A stretch of 44,610 nucleotides of DNA from Lichenicola sp964248625 (GTDB lineage: Bacteria > Pseudomonadota > Alphaproteobacteria > Acetobacterales > Acetobacteraceae), in the NCBI GenBank assembly GCA_964248625.1, contig CAXTZG010000021.1:1-44610 (forward strand), read 5' to 3'. The notes beneath the pieces were generated by a model that was not told where the DNA came from, searched no databases, and saw only the letters and a list, made by a program, of their open reading frames with translations. Made by a program: the position numbers and the translations under genes. Shown one piece after another: positions 7,511 through 16,732 of the stretch. Every line of letters begins with the position of its first letter. The first letter of the stretch is position 1.

Positions 7511-9982
7511 TCAGCCATGACTGGCAGCCTTCCGGCTATCGTCGGCATCCTCGTCGACAGCAGCAAACCTCTCGATGATCCGTGTCGCGAAGTCCGGATC
7601 CCGGACCTTGCGGGCAAAGAGATATTCATGCTCGATCGCCCACTCCAGATCGGACATATCCGTCAGGATGTAGGGGCTCGGCCGCCTGGAAAAATCCGCA
7701 TACATGAACCGGTCGATCAGCGGATAGCTCTCGACGCTTCTGCCGAGAATCGTATGAACGTACATCTCGTCGGGTATCGACGAGAATCTGAATGACCGAC
7801 GGATGTCCGGATCGGTGTCGTGGACGTTCACCAGATACCTCACCGCCTCCGCACTCAGGCCGGTCCATTGCGAGCCATGGAAAAGGTCAGGCATCGCTAC
7901 CTTTCCTTTCTCCATCAGCAGACGCAGCTCGAACAGCACGTTGAAGTCGGCGATGGAGATCGCGCGATCGGGCGTATGGTGCCTGGGATTTGTCGGCCAG
8001 ATATCATAGCAGACGAACACGTCGTACCGGTTTTTTATGTAGCTCGATCGATCCGGCTGTGACGTCTTCCAGTTCACGGGGTTTTCCAGTCGCGCCATGA
8101 ACGAATCGCTGCTCGAGAGCGGCACGGTATCGTCGGACAGCAGCACGAAGTAGTCGAACTCCGCCTGCAGGCAGGCGCGCATCAGCTCGATCTCCGCGAG
8201 CACCATGTTGAAGCCGCCCCAGAAGATATCGATCCTGCTTTCGATCAGGCGGGCATTGGGGACGTTCTCGACGAAGCGGAAAAGCTCGATGTCGACCTTG
8301 CTGTCGACATGCACGAAGATCGTGAACGAGTCGGCAGGCCAGTGACGAAGCGTCTGCTCCAGCACAAGCGGCGCACTATGGGCCAGAACTCCGATGGCAA
8401 CCTTGCGACGAACGGCCGGCCGCCACTCGACAGGACGCCCATACGCCTCGAACTCGACGATATGCAGGATGGTCCTGCCGGGTATGGTCAATCTGAGATG
8501 GCGGGCCGGCATCGGCTCGGTGAACTCGATCCCGATCGAGAGGCCCGGCGCGATCCCTGCCGGCGCGGCGTGCATGATGGTCCAGGTCTGCCCGTCCAGT
8601 GACGATCGCAGTTCGAACCCGGTCAGCCTTACTTCAAGCTGCTTCCTGTTCTGGATCCGGATTCGATAGACGAGACTGGGCTCTCCAAGATCGACCTGCC
8701 ACCAGGGGGACGTTTCTTCATCCGTATGACAGCCGAACGCGACATCCAGTCTGCCGTTATTTGCCTCGGCCGCATCACGGCCAACGTCCTTATGACGAGA
8801 CCAGACACAGGTCGAGCTCTGCGTCGCCGGCTTGCTGAGCGCGATGTTCGGGAACGGTCCGGGCTTGTCGCCAAAATGCCCCTGATAGTCTCGCTTGAGC
8901 GCTACCAGGCATTTGGGTTTCAGCCCCTGCGCCAGGGTCTCGGCGACACGATCGAGAATATCGGGCGAGGCGACCTCGTCGAGTGCCTGCGAGATGACCG
9001 ACGTCGAATCAAGCAGCTGTTTCGGATTATCCGCGAACGGCGCGATCTCCTTGCGCAGACGCTTCACGAAGGCGTCTTCGACAAGGTCGAACGGGACGTC
9101 GATGTCGTGTCTGACAGCCTCCAGGATCGCGCGGCAGTCTATGTTGGCCAGTCGGTTGAGCTTGGCGACGTAGGCCGCTCCGGTCAGGACCGAGTGGTAG
9201 AGAAGGTCGTCCGACTGCCGGATCGCATGCCGATCAAACAGCGTGGAAAAGTCGAAGGTCCGCGCGCTGTAGTAGGTGCCGATCTGGTTGATGTCTGCGA
9301 TCGAGAATCCGGAGGCGACCAGATCGGACGCGACGAAGGCCTCGTCGTTGGGAATGCGGTTGAACTGGAAACGTTCGGTCTTGCCGTAGAGCAGACTTGC
9401 CTCTCGACGAACCTTGAACAGATGATCCGCAGCCCGAGCCGAGATACGGATGAACGGGAAGAAGCAGCGATAGACCTCGGGATAAAGGTCCGCCACCGTC
9501 GACTTCCAGAACCAGCCTGAAGACGCTTTCTCCACGTAGGTGCCAAGCAGGTCGTGGTTGCTCGCCAGGTCCAGCGCGCGGAACGGGGCACGCTGATCAT
9601 CAAAGTTGATGAGAACGTCGTTTTCCAGAAGCCAGACATACGGCGCATCCGGTCGGAACTGCCGCAGCATGTACAGGATGTAGTCGCCGAATTTCCAGAG
9701 AAACAGATCGTCCTGGATGTAGAGGCCGAGTTGCGTTACCGCCTCGATCGTCAGCGACAACTTCGCGAATTCGGCGGTTTCCCATGCCCTGGCCCGCTCG
9801 TCTATCGCGAAAACCACTTCATACTGATCGTCGACAGCGAGTTGTCTCGCCAGCTCCAGCAGGTCGTCGTTCACGTAGTGCGTGCGTATCGCGATCACGT
9901 TTCGCCCCGCACGGGACGCATCCGCGGCAGGTTTGTCGGCTGCGACCAAGAGGGCGTCTCGCGTTTCCATGCCGGTATCCAT
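7511..9982 (-). CDS. Three-module glycosyltransferase: putative GT-A-like domain, F5/8C lectin-like domain, GT14 domain
   Basis: This is an 823-residue protein. Residues about 28-315 look like a nucleotide-sugar transferase fold with an acidic WLLEND motif (118-122) and PNDEAF (211-216); I do not know the family. Residues about 378-516 are an F5/8 type C (discoidin-like) carbohydrate-binding domain, with NIALSKPATQSS near the start and WWQVDLG (427-433). Residues about 526-800 match core-2/I-branching beta-1,6-N-acetylglucosaminyltransferases (GT14): VAIGVLAHS, FVHVDSK, YFVLLSDDTVPL and SIPDEMYVHTIL. There is no signal peptide, so it is probably cytoplasmic. It ends a leftward run of polysaccharide genes. 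The ATG at 9982 is the first in frame, and the ribosome site there is weak. Acceptor and donor sugars cannot be told from sequence. Confidence 0.8.
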   Translation of the reverse strand: MDTGMETRDALLVAADKPAADASRAGRNVIAIRTHYVNDDLLELARQLAVDDQYEVVFAIDERARAWETAEFAKLSLTIEAVTQLGLYIQDDLFLWKFGDYILYMLRQFRPDAPYVWLLENDVLINFDDQRAPFRALDLASNHDLLGTYVEKASSGWFWKSTVADLYPEVYRCFFPFIRISARAADHLFKVRREASLLYGKTERFQFNRIPNDEAFVASDLVASGFSIADINQIGTYYSARTFDFSTLFDRHAIRQSDDLLYHSVLTGAAYVAKLNRLANIDCRAILEAVRHDIDVPFDLVEDAFVKRLRKEIAPFADNPKQLLDSTSVISQALDEVASPDILDRVAETLAQGLKPKCLVALKRDYQGHFGDKPGPFPNIALSKPATQSSTCVWSRHKDVGRDAAEANNGRLDVAFGCHTDEETSPWWQVDLGEPSLVYRIRIQNRKQLEVRLTGFELRSSLDGQTWTIMHAAPAGIAPGLSIGIEFTEPMPARHLRLTIPGRTILHIVEFEAYGRPVEWRPAVRRKVAIGVLAHSAPLVLEQTLRHWPADSFTIFVHVDSKVDIELFRFVENVPNARLIESRIDIFWGGFNMVLAEIELMRACLQAEFDYFVLLSDDTVPLSSSDSFMARLENPVNWKTSQPDRSSYIKNRYDVFVCYDIWPTNPRHHTPDRAISIADFNVLFELRLLMEKGKVAMPDLFHGSQWTGLSAEAVRYLVNVHDTDPDIRRSFRFSSIPDEMYVHTILGRSVESYPLIDRFMYADFSRRPSPYILTDMSDLEWAIEHEYLFARKVRDPDFATRIIERFAAVDEDADDSRKAASHG

Positions 9983-10176
9983 GACCTGTCAAGACATTAT
10001 ACGCAGGAGACCTGGTACACCACCAGGACGCGACGGCGACAGGCGCAGGTCGACCGGTTGCAGCTGACCGGAAGGGCGAGCCGGACCAGGTGCGCCCGAT
10101 CAACCGCGCTCAGGCAACGGCGACCGGATGATGGTCCATCCCGGCCCGCTGAACCGGNNNNNNNNNNTCTTCTCGT
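9983..10176. other. Intergenic stretch containing an assembly gap (N at 10158-10167)
   Basis: About 190 bases separate the two GT14-domain genes. A run of ten N marks unresolved sequence 10 bases before the stop codon of the next gene. I see no gene here. Any promoter or terminator for the fusion gene would lie here. Confidence 0.7.
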
Positions 10177-11199
10177 CTAGAGGCCCTGGATGGTTGCGGC
10201 GGGCTCCTGATCCCGGATCCTTTCCCTGATCCGGTGGATCAGCTCCGGGCAGTTCTCGTGATCCACCTTCCGGGCAAAGAACCTGCCGCTTCCCATGACG
10301 TCTTCCAGCTGCCGGTCGGTGATCGTCGTCGGCAGGCCATCGCGGAAATGACTGCTCTGACGTCCTATCGGCTCCCGGCGAAACCGCTCGCTGTTGTGGA
10401 TCAGGGTGTGCAGGAACATCTCGTCGGGGCAGATGAAATTCTGCAGAAGGTCGATGACGTCCGGCAGGATCGGATCAACGAGGAGGTCCTCGACCGCATC
10501 CCGCTTGAGCAGGCACCAGAGCCAGCCGCCCTTGACAGGCAGCCGCTGCATCTTCTGCCGGCGCACGGTCATTTCGGACGGAAGAAGATCCCGGACGACC
10601 AGATGCTTCTCCAGAACCAGGTCGGTGCAATGTATCGATCCCCGCAGGTGGGCATGATGGATCGGCGACGTTCCGCCATCTGCGAAGATCGGCACCAGCT
10701 TGTCCTGGATCGTCGTCTTGATGCCTGGATTGAGCGATGCGAGCCTGGCAGGCATGTCGGCCGCGTTCCTCCTGCCGATCGGCGACGTATAGAACATCTC
10801 GCCTTTGGCTTCCCAATGCCACCAGCCGAGATGTACCCGCTCGCCGGCCTCATGTCGGTGCTCCAGATGTCGCTTGATGACGGCCTGGTGGACGAGCGGC
10901 ACGCAACTGCCGGACAGGATGATCAGGTACTCCCACCCGCCAACGTGATTCACCGCGAAGGTGTACGCATCCAGCCATGCATGGACCTGGGAGATGCCGC
11001 CCCATGTGACCGGCAGTCCGCGTCGGATGACGACGCGCTGACGAACCGTATCCGCGATCGCCGAATCGAGTTCCTGCAGGCTCATCTCGGAGGCGGGGTC
11101 GATATTCACCACGAACCTGTTCAGCCCGTCATCGAGCAGCCCGATCAGTTCACCGAGCTGCCGGGGTTTGTGGTGGGCCTGGATGAGGTAAAGGATCAT
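10177..11199 (-). CDS. GT14 (core-2/I-branching type) glycosyltransferase
   Basis: This 340-residue protein begins MILYLIQAHHKPRQL, the start typical of bacterial GT14 enzymes. The GT14 landmarks are FVVNIDPASE (the counterpart of HVDSK), VTWGGISQV, YLIILSGSCVPL and CPDEMFLHTLI. The family transfers N-acetylglucosamine or xylose in beta linkage onto a glycan. The ATG at 11199 is preferred over an upstream in-frame ATG because the protein then begins exactly at the conserved first strand. It is a distant relative of the C-terminal domain of the downstream 823-residue protein, so the pair may add related side branches to one polymer. The stop is 10 bases from an N run, but the frame is complete. 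Confidence 0.85.
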   Translation of the reverse strand: MILYLIQAHHKPRQLGELIGLLDDGLNRFVVNIDPASEMSLQELDSAIADTVRQRVVIRRGLPVTWGGISQVHAWLDAYTFAVNHVGGWEYLIILSGSCVPLVHQAVIKRHLEHRHEAGERVHLGWWHWEAKGEMFYTSPIGRRNAADMPARLASLNPGIKTTIQDKLVPIFADGGTSPIHHAHLRGSIHCTDLVLEKHLVVRDLLPSEMTVRRQKMQRLPVKGGWLWCLLKRDAVEDLLVDPILPDVIDLLQNFICPDEMFLHTLIHNSERFRREPIGRQSSHFRDGLPTTITDRQLEDVMGSGRFFARKVDHENCPELIHRIRERIRDQEPAATIQGL

Positions 11200-11407
11200 C
11201 GTTCCGCCTGCAGGTCTGGTGCATACCTGAGCCGCAACAGGCCTGGGCACTGCACATCCTAGGCCGATGAGGCCTGTCGCCGGAAGTCCGTGATCAGTTC
11301 GGTGGCCGGGTGCCGTTGCCCGCTATCGTTTCATGGTCGGACCAACGCGATCCGCGCGGAAGCCGGCGCGTCCTCTGCCCGCAGCAGACGGACGGGCCGA
11401 CGCCTGC
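11200..11407. other. Intergenic stretch, no gene seen
   Basis: About 208 bases separate the GT2 gene (upstream on this strand) from the GT14 gene. No convincing open frame, hairpin or promoter was found. Confidence 0.5.
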
Positions 11408-12874
11408 TCAAGGCGTGGTCTTCGTCAGGCTCGATTGCTGCACCCCCAGTCGCTGCTGCACGCGCCAGGAGCGTGTCCCGCTCAGGAACGACACCCAGCC
11501 GAGGGCGGCGCCGACATGGCGGAGCAGCTGGAAGCTGAACGGCTCGATCAGCACCGCCAGCAGGGCCGGCCCGATGCGAGGGGCCGCGTCCTTGCCGACC
11601 CAGCGCCGGTAGAGGCGCAGCGACCAGAGGTGAAAGCTCAGATCCAGCACGAGCTTGGCGCCGATGATGCCAGACACCGAGCCGGCCAGGGCCAGGCGCC
11701 CGGTCGCCAGGTAGAACAGCAGCAGGATCGCGCCGGTCAGGCCGTAGAGCGGCTGCAGCGTGTCGATCGCCTTGACCGGCAGCATAACCGTGCCCGTATG
11801 CCCGTAACGCGCGTTGCCGACCATGTGCCGGTACCAGAGCTGGGTCTGCAGGAAGCCCCCGAACCACCGTTGACGTTGCCGCAGGAAGCTGGCGACGGTG
11901 CTCGGCGCGTCGGTGCGCGCATGCGCGTCGCCGATCACGGCGGTGTGCCAGATCTCGCCGGTTCGGCCCGCGTGATCGCGCAGCCGGTGCGTCAGTTCGT
12001 AATCCTCCACCAGGCAGTCCGGATCGAAGCCGCCCACCGCCAGCAGCGGCCGGCGCCGGTAGCATGCGAACGCGCCGGAGATCAGCAGCAGCCCGTCGGT
12101 GCGCATCCAGGCGTAGCGGGACAGGAAGTTGCGGACATATTCGTAGGTCTGGAACCACTGCAGCAGACGACCTTGCAGCGACGGCCCGCACAGCGGCTTC
12201 AGCACGCCGGTGGCGGCCACCAGCCGCGGGTCCAGGGCGAACGCCGCACGCATGGCCTGCAGGGCCTCCGGATCCAGCAGCGTGTCGGCATCCACCGTCA
12301 GCACCAGCTCCGTGTCGGTCAGCGCGCAGGCGACGTTGAGGGCCTGCGCCTTGCCGCCATGCGGCAGCTGCAGCCAGCGCAGCGAGGCATGGGTGGCGCT
12401 GCCGGCGCTCATCCGGCCAGGCGACGCGACCAGACCGTAGGAGCTCTCCAGCAGCATTGCGGTGCCGTCGCTCGAGCCGTCGTCGGCGATCAGGATGATG
12501 TCCGCGGGCGCGGTCTGCGCGAGCAGGGCTGCAAGCGTCACGGGCAGGCTGGACGCCTCGTTGTGCGCGGCGACGATGACCGTCGCGGACGGCAGCGCGA
12601 CCGATGCCGGCCGGTCCGGGGCGCGCCTGAGCGCCAGGGTCTGGCGGAACACGAACACCAGCAGCACGGTGTCGTAGAGGATATAGACGATCCCCGCCGA
12701 CCAGGCGAACACGCCGCCGCCGCCGAAACAGGCGCGCAGCAGCAGCAGCACCCAGAACAGCAGGGCCGCGGCATGGATCGCGCCGCTGATCAGGGGTGTC
12801 GGCGGCAGGTTGAAGCGCGGCGAGATCGCCTGTCGCGACGCTGCCAGCTGCTGTTCGATCGTGGCGGCGGTCAT
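11408..12874 (-). CDS. Membrane-bound family 2 glycosyltransferase (processive polysaccharide synthase type)
   Basis: This 488-residue protein has two N-terminal membrane helices (about 28-49 and 56-76), a GT-A catalytic domain, and C-terminal helices after about residue 360. Catalytic landmarks are DDGS (131-134), the DAD metal-binding motif (195-197), ED (290-291) and QRQRW (333-337). The last is the QxxRW motif of processive beta-glycan synthases such as PgaC, NodC and BcsA. It probably polymerises or transfers a sugar from a nucleotide donor at the inner membrane. It belongs to the same leftward polysaccharide cluster as the GT14 genes and the priming transferase at 13578-14759. The sugar cannot be predicted safely. 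Confidence 0.88.
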   Translation of the reverse strand: MTAATIEQQLAASRQAISPRFNLPPTPLISGAIHAAALLFWVLLLLRACFGGGGVFAWSAGIVYILYDTVLLVFVFRQTLALRRAPDRPASVALPSATVIVAAHNEASSLPVTLAALLAQTAPADIILIADDGSSDGTAMLLESSYGLVASPGRMSAGSATHASLRWLQLPHGGKAQALNVACALTDTELVLTVDADTLLDPEALQAMRAAFALDPRLVAATGVLKPLCGPSLQGRLLQWFQTYEYVRNFLSRYAWMRTDGLLLISGAFACYRRRPLLAVGGFDPDCLVEDYELTHRLRDHAGRTGEIWHTAVIGDAHARTDAPSTVASFLRQRQRWFGGFLQTQLWYRHMVGNARYGHTGTVMLPVKAIDTLQPLYGLTGAILLLFYLATGRLALAGSVSGIIGAKLVLDLSFHLWSLRLYRRWVGKDAAPRIGPALLAVLIEPFSFQLLRHVGAALGWVSFLSGTRSWRVQQRLGVQQSSLTKTTP

Positions 12875-12964
12875 GAAAGCCTCATGCTATGCAGTCGCGG
12901 CAGGGCGACCGCCTCGTGCGGGAATGCCGTGGCATGATGATGGTATCGGAGGTCGACAAACGCC

Positions 12965-13525
12965 ATGCAGGCTATCCATCGCTATACGCGGATCGCCATG
13001 CTGCTGCACTGGCTGGTGGCAGCGCTCATCATCGGCAACCTGCTGCTGATCTGGACGATCGGCTGGTTTCCCGACCGGCTGACGCGGCCGATGATCAACA
13101 CGCACAAGTCGATCGGCCTGACCGTCCTGGGGCTGGTGCTGCTGCGCGTGTTGTGGCGCCTGTCACATCGTCCGCCGCCGCTGCCGGCAAGCTATCCCAG
13201 GATCGAGCGGGCCGGCGCGCATGCCGCACATCTGGTCCTTTATGGCCTGATCCTCGGTCTGCCGATTTCCGGCTGGATCCACGATTCCGCCTTCAGCCAG
13301 GCAGCACAGCATCCGCTGACGCTGTTCGGCCTCGTGCCGTTCCCGCGCATCGCTCCCATCATGGCGCTCGATCCCACGACGAAGGCCCGGGTGCACGCCT
13401 TCTGGTTCGCGGTCCATGGCTGGCTGGCCTATGGGCTCTACGGCCTGCTGGCTCTGCATGTGGCGGGAGCGCTGAAGCACCAGTTCCTGGACAAGGAGCC
13501 GGAGCTTCAGCGCATGCTGCCCTGA
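12965..13525 (+). CDS. Cytochrome b561
   Basis: This 186-residue protein has four membrane helices and the haem-ligand histidines expected of prokaryotic cytochrome b561: LLHWLVAA in helix 1, INTHKSIGL in helix 2, and HAFWFAVHGWLAYGLYGLLALHVAG in the last part. It moves electrons between a periplasmic donor or superoxide and the quinone pool. It lies alone on the plus strand inside a minus-strand polysaccharide cluster, divergent from the GT2 gene (90 bp apart) and convergent with the glycosylphosphotransferase. It is probably an independent unit. Confidence 0.9.
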   Translation: MQAIHRYTRIAMLLHWLVAALIIGNLLLIWTIGWFPDRLTRPMINTHKSIGLTVLGLVLLRVLWRLSHRPPPLPASYPRIERAGAHAAHLVLYGLILGLPISGWIHDSAFSQAAQHPLTLFGLVPFPRIAPIMALDPTTKARVHAFWFAVHGWLAYGLYGLLALHVAGALKHQFLDKEPELQRMLP

Positions 13526-13537
13526 TCGGTCGTCACG

Positions 13538-13556
13538 CGCCGCCGCACGGGCGGCG
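13538..13556 (+). terminator. GC hairpin between convergent genes, possible terminator
   Basis: CGCCGCC and GGCGGCG form a perfect 7-bp stem around the loop GCACG. It lies between the stop of cytochrome b561 and the stop of the convergent glycosylphosphotransferase gene. No T tract follows, so intrinsic termination would be weak. Confidence 0.35.
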
Positions 13557-13577
13557 GCCGGCGTCGTCGGCCGTGGC

Positions 13578-14759
13578 TCAGAACGCGTTCTGGCGCTCGA
13601 ACAGCACCACCCAGACGCTTTTCACGATGATGCTGACATCGAGCCAGATCGACCACCTGAAGATGTAGTCCAGGTCGAACCGCACGCGGCGGGCGGCCGA
13701 CTCGACATCGGAGACTTCGCCGCGACAACCGTTGATCTGCGCAAGCCCGGTCATTCCCGGGCGCACGCGATGGCGCGCGGAATATTCCTCGATCGTCTCG
13801 TTGTAGAGCCGTCCGTCGATCTGCATGACGATCGCATGCGCGCGCGGGCCGACCAGCGACATGTCGCCCCGCAGCACGTTGATGATCTGCGGCAGCTCGT
13901 CGAGGCTGAAGGCCCTGAGATACTTGCCGACCCGCGTCACCCGCGGATCGCCCCGAACCGTGCGCTGGGCGCCGGTGCGATCGCCCTGGCTGGAGTACAT
14001 GGAGCGGAACTTCAGCACGTGGATGACCCGGTCGTTGTAGCCGAACCGATCCTGCTTGAAGAAGACCGGCCCCTTGCTGTCGAGCTTCACCAGCAGGGCG
14101 ATGAGCACCATGAGCGGCCCGAACAGGATCAGGGCCAGGATCGCGAAACTCTTGTCCTCGACCAGCTTCAGGCCGCTCTTCCAGCCCTTGAGCGGACGCT
14201 GGCAGATGTCGAGGAGCGGGATCTTGCCCAGATAGCCGGCACTCTGCAGCCTGAACATCGGCGAGATCGTTTCGAAGGTCAGACGAAGATCGACGGGCAG
14301 GATGACGAGCTTGGCGAAGATGTCGCGCAGCCGGTCGAAGCTCGCGTTCGAGATGGTGACGATGATCTCGTCGGGCAGTTCCTGGCGTGCGAACTCGACC
14401 AGCTCGACGATGGTGCCGCGCACGGGGACGCCCAGGATCTCCGGAGCGATGCGACTTCTGCGGTCGTCGAACAGCCCGCTGACGACGTAGCGGCCCGGCC
14501 GCGCCAGGAGCTCCTGCAGGACGCGTTGACCGTTCTCGCCGGCCCCCACCACCACGACCCGCCGGGGCCGACGCCGGAACCAGCTCTGGCTGTCCGCCCG
14601 GGATCGAGGTTCCGCAGCCGTCGGCGAAACGCGGGCTGGCGTTTCGTCGGTCCGACCCGGCTCGTCCAGCGAGAACGGCGCCGGCGGTATGCTCATGTCG
14701 GCAGAGACCTGATCAACGTTACGGCCGCCGACCGAAACTTCTGGAGCTGGCTGCATCAT
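13578..14759 (-). CDS. Exopolysaccharide polyprenyl glycosylphosphotransferase (priming sugar transferase)
   Basis: This 393-residue protein transfers a sugar-1-phosphate from a UDP-sugar to undecaprenyl phosphate, the first step of exopolysaccharide repeat-unit assembly. A Rossmann-like domain (VVVVGAGENGQRVL and following) precedes one hydrophobic hairpin (LALILFGPLMVLIALLV) and the bacterial sugar transferase domain. The latter has KFRSM, SLDELPQIINVLRGDMSLVGPR and HRVRPGMTGLAQING. The four or five N-terminal membrane helices of WbaP/GumD-type proteins are missing; about 60 polar residues stand in their place. The ATG at 14759 is chosen because AGAAGG lies 6 nt upstream. The ATG at 14777 overlaps a tiny upstream frame and is the alternative. 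Confidence 0.9.
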   Translation of the reverse strand: MMQPAPEVSVGGRNVDQVSADMSIPPAPFSLDEPGRTDETPARVSPTAAEPRSRADSQSWFRRRPRRVVVVGAGENGQRVLQELLARPGRYVVSGLFDDRRSRIAPEILGVPVRGTIVELVEFARQELPDEIIVTISNASFDRLRDIFAKLVILPVDLRLTFETISPMFRLQSAGYLGKIPLLDICQRPLKGWKSGLKLVEDKSFAILALILFGPLMVLIALLVKLDSKGPVFFKQDRFGYNDRVIHVLKFRSMYSSQGDRTGAQRTVRGDPRVTRVGKYLRAFSLDELPQIINVLRGDMSLVGPRAHAIVMQIDGRLYNETIEEYSARHRVRPGMTGLAQINGCRGEVSDVESAARRVRFDLDYIFRWSIWLDVSIIVKSVWVVLFERQNAF

Positions 14760-15194
14760 CGATGGCCTTCTAATCATGTTAATAAGATAAATCTCGGTAT
14801 TGCGACAGCAAGGTCTGCAACTGCCTTGCGGATCCGATCATCGAGAAAGGTTAGCACGGCGATCTCGCGAGGATCGAGCGATGTCTTGGATGTCGGCGTC
14901 TGCACGCGTCCTCCCGCAGGATCTGCACCGACCCGGCTGGCGGTCCGGCGGGCAGCCCACCGCCCCACGTCGTTCCGGCACCGCAGGCCTCATCCATCCG
15001 GCGCTGGTGACATCGTCACGGCGTCGGGCCAAGCTGCGCCATGGCGCCGGTGTCCCGGCTCGGACATGATCATGGGCTGGCGGCCGCGGGGACCTCACGG
15101 AGTGGCGCATGGCGGCGGTGCGGGCGCGAACCGTGCGGCGCCGTGACGTCGGCGCCAGGCCGGCCGTTCACGGTCCGGGCGTCGGAGACATCCT
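14760..15194. other. Intergenic region, no confident gene
   Basis: About 435 bases separate the divergent glycosylphosphotransferase and MscS genes. The part next to the left gene (about 14770-14810) is clearly AT-richer than its surroundings and may hold its promoter. A minus-strand frame (14774-14968, 64 codons) overlaps the alternative start at 14777 as ATGA. It has no ribosome site or recognisable content, so I do not call it as a gene. Confidence 0.4.
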
Positions 15195-16666
15195 ATGAGC
15201 GACGCGACCATCCATCCGCTGCCGTCGCTGCTGCTGACCACCCTGCTGCTGCTGGGCTCGGTGATCGTGCCGCGGCTGCGGCCGCGCTGGCCGCTCTGGC
15301 TCCGGGTGCTGACCCAGATCCTGTTCTTCATTGTCCTGACCCTGCTGGTGCAGAGGCTCCTGGGCTCGCCGCTGCAGCCGCGCTTCACCGGCGGGGCAGG
15401 CGGCCAGCACTTCTGGGAGCAGCTGATCGAGGCGACCTGGTGGTGGGGCGGGGCGCGGGTGGCGATCGGCCTGGCGCGGCTGTTCGTGGTGCTGGAGAAC
15501 CGGCCGCGCGAAACGCGCATCGTTTCGGATCTGGTGGCGGGTGCCATCGGCGTGGCGGCTCTGCTCGCCATCGTCAACTTCGCCTTCGAGGTGCCGATCC
15601 GCGGGCTGCTTGCCACCTCGGGGGTGATCGCGATCGTGCTCGGGCTGGCGCTGCAGAGCACCCTGTCGGACGTGTTCTCCGGCATCGCGGTCGGTCTCGA
15701 GGGCCCCTACAAGCCCGGCGACCTGCTCTGGGTCGAGGGCGGCATCGAGGGCCACGTCATCCAGGTCAACTGGCGGTCCACGCAGATCGCGACCGGGGAC
15801 AACAACATCGCCGTGGTTCCGAACAGCATCATCGCCAAGGCGCGGCTGGTGAACCGGAGCTCGCCGACGCCGGCGCGGAGCAGCACGGTCTCCATCGTCC
15901 TGGATGCAGCCGCAGCGCCCGAGCGGTGCCTGCAGACGCTGACCGCCGCCGCGCGCTCCTGCCGGGTGATGCTGTCCCACCCGATGCCCTCGGTCGCCTG
16001 CACCGAACTGAAAGGCCAGGGCGCCAGCTGGGAAATCGGCTTCTCCGTCGAGGCGAGCGACAGCCTGCCGGCGGCGCGCACCGAACTGTTCGCCCAGCTT
16101 CACCGGCATCTGCGACATGCCGGGATCGCGCTCGCCCTGGACAACGCGGTGCCGGCCCCGGTTCCGACACCCACCCTCGGACAGCTGCTCGAACAGTCCG
16201 ACCTGTTCGGCGTCGTGCCCGCGGCCGAACGCGAGCTGCTGGTGCCCTATTTCCGGCAGCAGGACCTGCATCAGGGCGAAACGCTGATCCGGCAGGGCGA
16301 GGCGCCCGAGGCCTTGTTCCTGCTGGTCTCGGGTGCTGCCGAGATCACCACCGACACGCCGGCCGGGCCACGTGTCGTCTACCGGATGAGCCCCGGGGAG
16401 AGCCTCGGCGCCATCGGGCTCATCACCGGAACGCCCTACGCCNNNNNNNNNNGATGACCGAGGTGCGCGCCTACAGGATCGGCAAGAGCGAGATCTCGGC
16501 GGCGATCAAGGCGAGGCCCGAGATGGCGGTGGCACTCGAGCAGCTGGCGTGCCGCGGTCAGGACGCGCTTCGTCGCGATGCCGCGGCCTCCGAGCAGACC
16601 GAGCCCGTCCACCCCGAGATGTTCCTGTCCCGCCTGCGCAGCCTTCTCCACGTGCTGGGCAGCTGA
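15195..16666 (+). CDS. MscS-family mechanosensitive channel with C-terminal cyclic-nucleotide-binding domain
   Basis: The protein has N-terminal membrane helices and a pore-lining TM3-like segment (LATSGVIAIVLGLALQSTLSDVFSGIAVGLEGPYKPGDLL). An MscS beta domain follows, then a cNMP-binding domain from about residue 335 (DLFGVVPAAERELL, GETLIRQGEAPEALFLLVSG, GESLGAIGLITGTPYA). MscS proteins release solutes on osmotic downshift, and the cNMP domain suggests ligand gating. GGAG lies 8 nt before the ATG. Ten N at 16443-16452 interrupt the cNMP domain. The frame resumes one step shifted and ends at TGA 16664-16666. The shift fits a true gap of 8 or 11 nt and is not evidence of a pseudogene. Confidence 0.88.
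16443..16452. other. Assembly gap inside the MscS-cNMP gene
   Basis: Ten N. The codon boundary falls exactly at 16443, and coding resumes with one leftover base at 16453, so the missing length should be 2 modulo 3. Alignment by eye to typical cNMP domains suggests about four residues, or 11 nt. Confidence 0.8.
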
Positions 16667-16678
16667 TCAGGCCGCCGT

Positions 16679-16698
16679 CGCCGGCCGGGCCGCCGGCG
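16679..16698. terminator. GC hairpin between convergent genes, possible terminator
   Basis: CGCCGGC and GCCGGCG form a perfect 7-bp stem around CGGGCC. It lies between the MscS stop and the stop of the convergent hydroxy-acid dehydrogenase. No T tract follows, so strength is uncertain. Confidence 0.3.
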
Positions 16699-16732
16699 CG
16701 GGCCTGTCCTGCTCCCGGCCGGCGCCAGGGGC

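Noticed and set aside
14774..14968. Small minus-strand frame overlapping the glycosylphosphotransferase start as ATGA
   Set aside because: The overlap is suggestive, but there is no ribosome site, no recognisable content and an AT-rich tail that looks like promoter DNA.
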